Shown here in pieces: positions 44,142-53,500 of a stretch of DNA of 59,580 nucleotides; positions within the stretch are counted from its first letter, which is position 1; the number at the start of each line of letters is the position of its first letter. Location: contig JASCPH010000013.1 of assembly GCA_029959545.1 (NCBI GenBank), forward strand, positions 1-59,580, given 5' to 3'. The notes under the pieces were generated by a model. It made no database searches. It had not been told where the DNA came from and saw nothing but the letters and a program-made list of their open reading frames with translations. The translations under genes were made by a program, and so were the position numbers. The stretch comes from Microbacteriaceae bacterium PS02066 (GTDB taxonomy: Bacteria > Actinomycetota > Actinomycetes > Actinomycetales > Microbacteriaceae).

Positions 44142-45461
44142 ATGACCGACTACTCCGAACTCCACGAAGCACCTGACAGTGACCCGGGGAACGACATCGA
44201 ACTGATCAGCGACGGCGACGGCCTTGTCGTGATCGGCCCACCGGCGGCCGTCGAGCTCTTCGTCGCGTCGGCAGGGGTGCCCTCACGTGAGCTCGATCTG
44301 CAACGCCTGAACTCGGCAGTGGCCAAGGGCGGGACGACGCTACAGACCGCCGCAGAAGTTTCGGCTAACGCCGGGCGGTGGATGAAACTGACCGAGGAGT
44401 CGGCGCGTGCTGCCCACAGCGCGAACCTCGTTCAGCGTTCGGGTGGGCAGTTCGTCCAAGCCACCACCCGCGGTGCAAAGGGGCAGTTCACGAAGAACCT
44501 GCAGTTCATGAAGCCCGGAAATGCGGGTGCGTTGCTCACCAATCCTGCAATCCTCGCCGCGGTCGGCGGCATCATGGCGCAGTACGCGATGCAGAAGCAG
44601 ATGGAGGAGATCACCGAGTACCTCGCGAAGATCGACGCCAAAGTCGACGACATCCTCCGCGCCCAGAAAGACGCCGTGCTCGCCGACATGATCGGCGTAG
44701 AACTGATGCTCGACGAGGCGATGATCGTCCGCGCAGAAGTCGGCCGCGTATCGGAAATCACCTGGTCGAAGGTGCAGGGCTCGGCCGCAACTATCGCGCG
44801 CACCCAGGCATACGCGCTGCGTCAGCTCGACGCCCTGGCGGAGAAGCTCGCGAAAGAGACGAAGGTGGGCGATCTCGCCGAGCTGTCGAAGCAAGCGCAG
44901 GACACGGTCGTTGAGTGGCTTGCCGTCCTTGCGCGCTGCTTCCAGCTGCAGGACGCGATGGCAGTACTGGAGCTCGATCGTGTGCTCGACAGCTCAGCCG
45001 ACGAAATCGATCGTCACAGGCTTGCCTTGCACACGGCGCGTCAGCGGCGACAGGATGCGATCTCAAAGGCCACGTCGAACCTCGTTTCGCGCATGGACAC
45101 GGCAGCCACGCGCGCAAATGCCAAGGTGCTGCTGAACCCGGTCTCGGCCAAGGTCGTCGTGAAGGCGAGCAACGAGGTCGCGTCTGGTGTCAGAGACCTT
45201 CACCTCACTCTCGGGCTCGCTGACGAGCGTGACCTCCTCCAAGCCCGCCGCTGGTCAGCCGCGGCCGCCGATGTGCGTGATGACATGGTCGGCGCGAGCA
45301 AGGCCGGTCTGCAAGCTGCCGGTCGCTTCAGCACAGAGACTCTCGAGAGCGCCCGGCAATCGACTGGCCGGTTGGCGGAGAGGCTCGCAAGCCGTCTCCA
45401 GCGCACCAGCGACTCCTCGTCATCGGACACCGGAAGCCACATCGAAGAGGAACAGTCATGA
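44142..45461 (+). CDS. Coiled-coil protein with one hydrophobic segment, first gene of candidate defence operon
   Basis: A 439-residue, mostly helical protein I cannot assign to a family. A small N-terminal region (LISDGDGLVVIGPPAAVELF, with ASAGVPSRELDLQRL) is followed by long helices. A hydrophobic patch at about 135-150 (GALLTNPAILAAVGGIMAQY) is flanked by coiled coils (EEITEYLAKIDAKVDDILRA). The C-terminus is Ser/Glu-rich. The pattern of one membrane-seeking hairpin inside helical bundles recalls alpha-helical pore formers, which is inference only. The 43855-44141 gap before it shows no gene. It overlaps the exonuclease gene by ATGA, so the two are coupled. Confidence 0.72.
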   Translation: MTDYSELHEAPDSDPGNDIELISDGDGLVVIGPPAAVELFVASAGVPSRELDLQRLNSAVAKGGTTLQTAAEVSANAGRWMKLTEESARAAHSANLVQRSGGQFVQATTRGAKGQFTKNLQFMKPGNAGALLTNPAILAAVGGIMAQYAMQKQMEEITEYLAKIDAKVDDILRAQKDAVLADMIGVELMLDEAMIVRAEVGRVSEITWSKVQGSAATIARTQAYALRQLDALAEKLAKETKVGDLAELSKQAQDTVVEWLAVLARCFQLQDAMAVLELDRVLDSSADEIDRHRLALHTARQRRQDAISKATSNLVSRMDTAATRANAKVLLNPVSAKVVVKASNEVASGVRDLHLTLGLADERDLLQARRWSAAAADVRDDMVGASKAGLQAAGRFSTETLESARQSTGRLAERLASRLQRTSDSSSSDTGSHIEEEQS

Positions 45462-46675
45462 GCTTCGCGGTCGTCGATTTCGAGACCACCGGCATCCTCC
45501 CGTCGTACCACCACCGGGTCGTTGAGATCGGGGTCACGCACGTCGAGGACGACGGCACAATCACCGCGCGCTGGGAGACGCTGGTTAACCCCGAACGCGA
45601 CCTGGGGCCTCAGAGCATCCACGGCATCCGCGCCGCTGACATCCTGGATGCGCCCGTGTTCTCCGACATCGCCGCGGAGTTCGCCGATCTGCTGCGCGGA
45701 AGGGTGGTTGCGGCGCATAACGCGACGTTCGATCTGCGATTCTTGCACGCAGAGTTCGAACGGGCCGGGTACTGGCTACATGCCGATACTCCGAGCGTCT
45801 GCACGATGGCGCTGGGGTCGAGCTTCGGCCTCGGAGCGTCGTGCTCCCTGGCACACGCGTGCGCCACGTGTTCCATCGAGCCCGGCCTCTCGCACAGTGC
45901 CGGCTCCGATTCGTACGCGACCGCTCAGCTGCTGTCGCACTACCAACGGACGAGTTCCCCGTGGCCCGGATGGGCAGAGTACTGGCAGCGCACAGCAGAC
46001 GCCGGACGGGCGCATGAATACCCCGTGGGGCGTCGGACAAGCGCAACGGCCAAGCCCCGCTCCGCGGCACCGGTCACCCCCGCGAGCTTTCTCGAGCGAA
46101 TCTCGACCGAGTCTGTGCGGGACGCGGTGGAGGGAGCGGCGGCGCAGTACACAGCCCTTCTCGACCGCTGCCTGCTGGATGGAATCGTCTCGGTGAGCGA
46201 AGGCGCACAACTCGCTGCGGTCGCCACGGAGCTCGGGCTCACGCGAACCGCAGTCCGTGGCATCCACCGCGACTACTTCGTCGAACTTGAGCGACGCGCG
46301 TGGGCAGACGGAGTGCTGACGGAGGAGGAGAAGGCCGACCTCCGCGCCGTGGGCGCGTTGCTGCAGATCGATTCGGACGACATTGCCGCGGCCGTCGATG
46401 ATGTGCAGCCCGAGGGCGACGCCCCCGCTTCGGAAGCGTTCGCTCTCGCGGTAGGGGATCTGATCGTGCTCACCGGCGACATGGCGCGCCCGCGCGAAGT
46501 GTGGGAGGTGGAACTGCGCGACCGCGGCTACCTGCCGCACCCAAGCGTGACGAAGAAAGTCAAGCTCGTCGTCGCTGCCGATCCTGACTCGCTTTCAGGC
46601 AAGGCGAAGAAGGCGCGCGACTACGGGATCCCCATTGTCAGCGAAGACGGACTCGCGAAGCTGCTCGAGCGGTGA
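45458..46675 (+). CDS. DnaQ-type 3'-5' exonuclease with TerB-like and BRCT regions
   Basis: A 405-residue protein in three parts. Residues 1-165 form a DEDDh exonuclease: Asp7 and Glu9 in AVVDFETTG, Asp92 in AHNATFDLRFL, His146 and Asp151 in HSAGSDSYATAQL. Residues about 220-310 form a TerB-like helical module (DRCLLDGIVSVSEGAQLAAV and WADGVLTEEEKADLRAVGAL). The last about 85 residues look like a BRCT domain (LIVLTGDMARPREV to GIPIVSEDGLAKLLE). It may trim nucleic acid ends as part of the operon. Coupled to the coiled-coil gene by an ATGA overlap; the next gene starts 6 bp later. Confidence 0.85.
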   Translation: MSFAVVDFETTGILPSYHHRVVEIGVTHVEDDGTITARWETLVNPERDLGPQSIHGIRAADILDAPVFSDIAAEFADLLRGRVVAAHNATFDLRFLHAEFERAGYWLHADTPSVCTMALGSSFGLGASCSLAHACATCSIEPGLSHSAGSDSYATAQLLSHYQRTSSPWPGWAEYWQRTADAGRAHEYPVGRRTSATAKPRSAAPVTPASFLERISTESVRDAVEGAAAQYTALLDRCLLDGIVSVSEGAQLAAVATELGLTRTAVRGIHRDYFVELERRAWADGVLTEEEKADLRAVGALLQIDSDDIAAAVDDVQPEGDAPASEAFALAVGDLIVLTGDMARPREVWEVELRDRGYLPHPSVTKKVKLVVAADPDSLSGKAKKARDYGIPIVSEDGLAKLLER

Positions 46676-46681
46676 TCAGCG

Positions 46682-47479
46682 ATGACCGCGCTACCTGAAT
46701 CTGCGTGGGAGCAGGACGCTCTCGAAACGCTCGCCGAGCCACTGGGATGGCGGCCGGCGAAGGGCGATGAAGTCGCGCCTGGGAGCGGCGAGCGTGACAC
46801 CTGGGACGACCTGCTGATCCGTCCGCGTCTGCTCGGCGCCCTGCGCCGACTCAACCCCGGAGTGCACGCCGAGTACCTGCAGCAAGCGGTCTCGGAGATC
46901 GCGGCTCCGAAGTCGCAGGATGCGATCGCGGAGAACTATCGCATCCACCAGGCGGCACCCAACGCGCATCTCGCGATCGAGGCGCTTCGCAAATCGCTGA
47001 CTGATGCTGGCGCGAAAGCGACTCGAGGCAATCTGGTGCGCCAGCGGGCGTTCTCGGAGCGGATCGCAGAGATCATGAACCGCTACACGAACCAGCAGAT
47101 CACACCCGCCGAGGTCATCGCGGAGCTCGTCGAGCTGGCGAAGGACGTTGAGGCCGAGGCATCTCGCGGCGCGACCTTCTCCCCGCCGCTTTCGAGTGAC
47201 GAACTGGCGTTCTATGACGCCGTCGCCACCAATGAATCGGCGGTCGATGTGCAGGGCGAAGACGTTCTCGCGCAGATCGCCCGGGAGCTCGTCGCCGTCA
47301 TGCGCCGCGATGTCCGCACCGATTGGACTGTGCGCGATGACGTGCGCGCGAAGCTGCGGTCGTCGATCAAGCGTCTGCTCGTGAAGTACAAGTACCCGCC
47401 CGACAAGCAGCCCGAGGCGATCAAGCTCGTCATGGATCAGATGGAGTCGATGGCTCCGAGATTCGCGCAGGAACGGTGA
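46682..47479 (+). CDS. Internally deleted type I restriction subunit HsdR (N- and C-terminal parts only)
   Basis: A 265-residue protein. Residues 1-90 look like the start of HsdR (ESAWEQDALETLAEPLGWRP, then LIRPRLLGALRRLNPG). Residues about 96-265 look like the HsdR C-terminal domain (DUF3387/PF11867 type: LSSDELAFYDAVATNESAVD, DWTVRDDVRAKLRSSIKRLL, KYKYPPDKQPEAI). The nuclease motif and the whole helicase core, some 700-800 residues, are missing at a junction near residues 90-96 (about 46949-46970), yet the frame stays open. It cannot cut or translocate DNA on its own. No hsdM or hsdS is nearby. It is either a remnant or a repurposed piece of the operon. Confidence 0.82.
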   Translation: MTALPESAWEQDALETLAEPLGWRPAKGDEVAPGSGERDTWDDLLIRPRLLGALRRLNPGVHAEYLQQAVSEIAAPKSQDAIAENYRIHQAAPNAHLAIEALRKSLTDAGAKATRGNLVRQRAFSERIAEIMNRYTNQQITPAEVIAELVELAKDVEAEASRGATFSPPLSSDELAFYDAVATNESAVDVQGEDVLAQIARELVAVMRRDVRTDWTVRDDVRAKLRSSIKRLLVKYKYPPDKQPEAIKLVMDQMESMAPRFAQER

Positions 47480-47560
47480 GGCGCCGCGCGCATTGCTGGT
47501 GAATCGCGTCACAACTATGTACCTGTCAGCACAACTCGCTTCGGCGTAACGAGGAGCACG

Positions 47561-50500
47561 ATGTCCGACTTTGATCCGCGCGCGCTGATTGAGAGAACGC
47601 TCACCGTCCTGAGCGAGGGGCTTGAGCCCGACGTCGCAGCGCGGTTCTACGAGCTCGCGCCGTCCGTTGGGGATTGGACCGACATCATCGCGCACAAGGA
47701 TCGGCAGGCCGGACGTGCGCATGGTCGCTACAACCCGAAAGACCTGTCTTTGCTCCTGCGGGCGATCACCGAGTCGTTTGGTTCTATCGGGTACGCGTTC
47801 GCAGGGCTGCTCACCCGTCAGGCTCAGAACTGTGCGAGTGAGCTGCGCAACGTCCGAAACAAGTGGGCGCACAACGAAGAGTTCTCGACCGCCGAAACTT
47901 ATCGCGCGCTCGACTGCGCGGAGATTCTGTTGCGGGCGCTTCAAGCTGACGAGCCCGCCGCGCGGGTGGGCGAGCTCAAGTCGATGGCGATCGCCGCGAT
48001 GGCAGCCGAAAGCGGGATATCGGTCGCGAGCCCGCAGAGCGGTGCCGACACGGAAATGAACGCCGCCGCGATGGATGACGGCGAGGCGTCGACGGCCCAT
48101 GTCGACGCTCCGATATTCGCGGAGCCGCACCCGACCGTGTCCGGCGTGACCGTGCATATCTCGGTGAGCTCGATCCCCACCCTCAGTTATGCGCACGCGC
48201 GCAACTCGATCGCGATCGTCGACGAGGTCACGATCGACTACCGGGGCGAGGAAATGCGCGGGGCATCGGTCGAGATCGAAGCGATCTGCCGACTCGGATC
48301 GCTCGGTGACCCCAAGGTGGTCATCGTCGATCTCGACGGGGACCGCCCCCTGACCCTGCGGAACGCGGACATCGTGCTTGACCCCGCACGCATGCGCATC
48401 GTCGAGCATCCGACACAGGGCGTCGTTCGCGTCGTACTCCGAGATCCTGCCGGCGCCGTCATCGCGCACCAGAACGCCGCGGTGGAAGTCCTCGCCTCCA
48501 CCCAATGGCGTGCAAACCCGCCACAGCTCGGGCTCGAGATTCTCGCCTCCTTCGTGCAGCCGAACTCGCCCGCCATCGCGCCGCTCCTATTGGCAGCATC
48601 CGACTTGCTGCAAGCGAGGACGGGGAATCCGGCGCTCGACGGCTACCAGCAGGGATCGCGTGAGCGAGTGGACGCGATCGTCGAGGCGATTTACGAAAGC
48701 ATGCGACGTCGGGACATTCGTTACGCGGAGCCCCCCGCGAGTTGGGGGCTGGAGGGGCAGAAGGTACGGACCCCTGCCGAGGTGCTCGAAGGCCGACTGG
48801 GCACCTGTCTCGACACCACCGTCACGCTTGCGGCGGCGCTCGAGGAAGCCGGGATCAACTCGACGCTGTGGTTGTTGCCCGGGCATATCTTCCTCGGGTA
48901 CTGGCGAGATGACGCGAGCCTCGACGGGCCCGCGCAGTTGGATGCAGCGGAAGCGATCAACTACGTCGGCATCGGCCAGATCGAGGTCGTCGAAACGACA
49001 TTCCTGACCGGAGGTGTGGCGTCGAAACCGTTCGCCGATGCGCGACGCGTCCACCACACCACCACACTTGCGGGGGATGCTTCCGCAGTGCTCGGGATCA
49101 CGGACGTCAGGCAGGCGCGACTGGCGCGCATCTACCCACTGCCGAGTTGGGTAGCCGGCGAGGCAGGCGGCGTGCAGGTGGTTGAGTACGCCGTCGCACC
49201 GACTCCGGAAGCCTTGCGCTATGCCCCATCCGCCGAGGCGATCGCCGGAGGTGTCCCGCGAGATGTGCCGCCTCGCGTCGCGCAATGGAAGAACGCGCTC
49301 CTAGACCTCAGCCTCCGCAACAGGCTCATCAACTACGGCGACAAGTCGGGGTATCCCCTTGCCGTCCCGCAGCCGTCGCTCGCCGCCTTTGAAGACATGG
49401 TGAACAGCGGCAGCACGATCACGCTCGTGCCCAACGACCGCATCCCCACGGTCGACGGCAGCCGCGGGATCCGATACGGCCAGGACCTACCTGAAACGGC
49501 GCGCGCGGGGATGCTCACCGAGCGCAAGCAGGTCTTCGTCGGGGTCACCGAAACGACCTACGTCCCCAAGCTGCGCGCTCTCGTGTACAAAGCGCGCACG
49601 ATCGTCGAGGAAACGGGCGCCAATAACTTGTATCTCGCATTCGGGATGTTGCGCTGGACCTTCAACGATCGGGAACTCCGCTCTCCGCTCGTGCTCATCC
49701 CGGTGACCCTCGAGTCGGGCGGTGGGGGGAAGGCCTTCCGGGTTAGCATCGATGAGGCGGGGGAGTCCACCCCGAACTACTGCCTTCTCGAGAAGCTCCG
49801 ATTGAGTTTCGGGCTTGATATCCCCGGCCTCGCCAATCCGGTGAAGGACGACTCGGGTATCGACCTCTCGGCCGCATTTGCCGCGACGCGGCAGGCACTC
49901 GCAGCAGCTCGGCTATCGTTCACAGTCGAAGACACGGTGGATCTGTCGATCCTGCAGTTCGCGAAGTACCGGCTATGGAAGGACCTTGACGAGAACTGGG
50001 CGGAGTTCGCCGCTACCCCTCTCGTCAATCACCTCATCCGCACCCCGACCGCGGAGTTCACCGATCCGGTTCCGGCGCCGTCCGACGTTGACCTCGACGC
50101 GCTCAGCAACGCCGTCCCCGTACCCGCTGATTCCTCTCAGCTCGAAGCGGTCGCCGAAGCCGAAGCAGGTCGCACGTTCGTCCTCGAAGGGCCTCCGGGA
50201 ACCGGCAAGTCGCAAACCATCACCAACCTGCTGGCTCACTCCCTCGCCAACGGCAAGCGTGTGCTGTTCGTTGCCGAGAAGCGAGCGGCCCTCGATGTGG
50301 TCAAGGCCAGGTTGGATGCGGTGGGACTTGGTCCCTTCTCTCTCGACCTGCACGACAAGGGCGCGCGCCCCGCGGCCGTGCGTGCGCAGATCCGCGCAGC
50401 GGTCGACGCCGTCGCCCGACCGGATGGCGGTGCGCTCAAGGCCAACAGGGAGACCGCCGCGACCAGTCGCGCGTCGCTGAAGCGCTACGCGCAGCGACTG

Positions 50501-53500
50501 CACGCGCCAAACGCCGCGGGCCTTTCGCTGTACTCCGCGCGCGCGCAACTGCTCGCGTCGGCCGAGAACATTGAACCCCTCGCAATCCCCTCGACGTTCG
50601 TTGCTGCGGCGTCCGACGAGCTGTTCGACAGCCTGCGTGACATCCTGCGCACGCTGCCCGAAACTGCAGATCTCGCTCACCCCACGCCGCTGCATCCGTG
50701 GGGGTTCGTAACGGCCTCTATGGTCGACGCAATCGACACGAAGGCGATCCACGCCGCCGCCCGCGAGTTTGACGATGCGCTGACCGACCTCCTTGCGCGG
50801 CAGAGCGACAACGGCCCGGTGGCACACGCGTCCACCCCGGGATTCCTCGATCGCTGGGCTGAATTGGCGAATGCGCCGCGGTACTCGCTCGACGTCATCG
50901 ACGCCGTGCATGCCCGTAACGCGGCCGGAGAGATCACCGCGCTGCAGGAAAGGCTAAACGCGAGTGCCGCCGAGCGCCCGTGGTTCGCATCGGTAGGACC
51001 CGAAGTGCTCGACGGGGATGTGAAGGCGGTGTATGCAGCAGCGACCGCGGCTGATGCGTCCGGGTTCTTCGGCCGCCGCAAGCGACAGCGCGCCGCGCTC
51101 GCGGGCTTTGGTCCGGCATTGCGAACTGAAGCCCGAAGCTTCCCTGCCCGCGAGGTGACATCGCTGGCCACCGAGATCGTCAGGACGTCTGACGAGATCT
51201 CTTCACTCCGTACCGCATTGATGAGCCTGCCGCTGTCGGTCGTGGCGCCCGACTGGAACCCGTACCTCCGCGAAGGCATCGAGTCTGCGAGGGCCACACT
51301 CGCGTGGGTCGTGTGGTTGGGGTCCCAGTTGTCCGTCGAGGACGGCAGCGGTGAGCTCCGTGTCGCCCTCCGACGGTATTACGCGACGAGTTTCACGGAC
51401 CCCGTGCTCGCCGCAGCGCTCACCCGGCTCGCGACGGCGTGGCGTGCGCTCGCCGCAGCGCGTGGCCTCGCTCACTCCGAGAACGAGGGCACGGCGGTCC
51501 TGTCGACCTGGGCCGGTGACATGCCGTTCTTTGAAGCGTGGAGGGCCACGGCACGCGCCCGCAACGTCGCGACGACGGAACCCATGTCCCTCGAGCGCTG
51601 GGTCGCCTTCCAACGACATCTTTACCCTCTTCGCCGCTTCGGCCTCTCGGCCGCCCATGCTGCGCTGCTCACCGGAGCGATCCCGGCGGATCTCGCCTCG
51701 CTCGCATTCGACAGGGGAGTCGCGCTGGCGTCAATCGCGGAACGGGCGGACTCCCAAGCCATGGCCGCCTTCGACGTCCCCGCTCACAACCGCACCATCG
51801 ACCGGTTCACCTCCAGCGCAGCCGCCATCCGCAGCGCGCTGCCTAAGTGGATTCCGGCCGAGATCATGGCGAAGCGTCGGATCGACCCCGCCTACGAGGG
51901 CGGCATGATGGGCGAGCTCAAGCGCCAACTCGCTCGCCAGCGCGGAGGGATGAGTGTCCGTGCGCTCTTCGAGAACTACGGCGACCTCATTACCCAGATC
52001 GCGCCATGCGTGCTCATGAGCCCCGAATCGGCGGCCCGTTTCTTCCCCGCGAAGGCGAAAATGTTCGACGTCGTCGTCTTCGACGAGGCCTCCCAGATCC
52101 GAGTGGCGGACGCAGTGGGAGCGATGGGTCGCGGGGCATCGGTCGTCGTCGTCGGGGACAGCAAGCAGATGCCGCCCTCGAGCTTCGCCGAGGCGAGCAG
52201 CGACATCGACGCCGATACATCCATCGCCGCTGAAGTCGTCGCAGACGAGGAGTCGATCCTGACCGAATGCGTTCAGGCGCGCGTCCCGCGCAAGTGGTTG
52301 TCGTGGCACTACCGCAGTCAGGATGAGGCGCTCATCGCCTTCAGCAACCATGCTTACTACGACAGTCGGCTTTCATCGTTCCCCGCCCCGTGGTCGGTGA
52401 GTGGATCTGCCGACGACGCCGATCACGGCATCTCCTTCGTCCGGGTCGACGGGTACTTCAACCGTTCCGGGCGCGGGAAGGAACTTCGGACGAACCGCGC
52501 GGAGGCTGAAGCGATCGTTCATGAAGTCGCGCAGCGGTTCGTCGCTTCTCCGGATGAGACGCCGTCCCTCGGGATCATCACCTTCAATGCGCAGCAGCGT
52601 GCGCTGATCGAGACGCTCCTCAGAGAAACGCCGGACCCGCGGATCGCCCAGGCCCTCGACGAACGCGACGGTCTGTTCGTGAAGAACCTCGAGAACGTGC
52701 AGGGTGACGAACGAGACACGATCCTGTTCTCGGTCGCCTTCAGCGCGAATGACCGTGGTGTCATCCCTCTGAACTTCGGGCCGCTATCTCGCGCCGGTGG
52801 AGAACGGCGACTAAACGTCGCGATCACGCGCGCCCGCCGCCGGGTCATATTGTTCGCCAGCTTTGACCCATTCGAGCTTCGCGCGGAAGAGACCGCATCG
52901 ATCGGCATCAAGCACCTCAAGGGCTACCTCGAGCTCGCCGCAGCCGGCGCCGAGTCCGCGACCGACAGTGCGCATCGCGAGCGACTCATTGACCGTCATA
53001 GAGATGAGATCGCCGACGAACTCCGCTACCGCGGATTCGCCGTGCAAACCGACATTGGTTTGTCGGATTTCCGCGTCGACATCTCGATCGCCGATGCGGC
53101 CAAGCCCGAGCAGCCGCTCGTCGCAGTCCTTCTCGACGGCGAGAACTGGCGGGCACGGCGCACCGTGGCGGATCGGGACGGTCTCCCGATCGACGTTCTG
53201 AAAGGGCTCATGCGCTGGCCCGGCGTCGAACGAGTGTGGCTGCCGGAGTGGCTTCAGCAGCGCGACGAGACACTCGCGCGTCTCGAGAAGGCCGTGGGGG
53301 AAGCAAGTGCCGTCCTCCATAAGGCAAAGACCGAGGCGCCCGCGTCGGTCGCGCCCGCCGAACGGGCGCCGGTGGAGAGCTACACGCCGGAGCCGACGCT
53401 GGCTCCCGAATCAGCGATGCTTCGCTCGAACTCTGCGCCGTCGTCTTCGCCGGAGCCCGCCGCAGCCGAACTTCGGCATCCTCGCTTGCGCCAATACGTC

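Noticed and set aside
45458..46675. DNA polymerase III epsilon subunit
   Set aside because: The exonuclease domain matches DnaQ, but the TerB-like and BRCT parts and the defence-like neighbourhood do not fit the replicative subunit.
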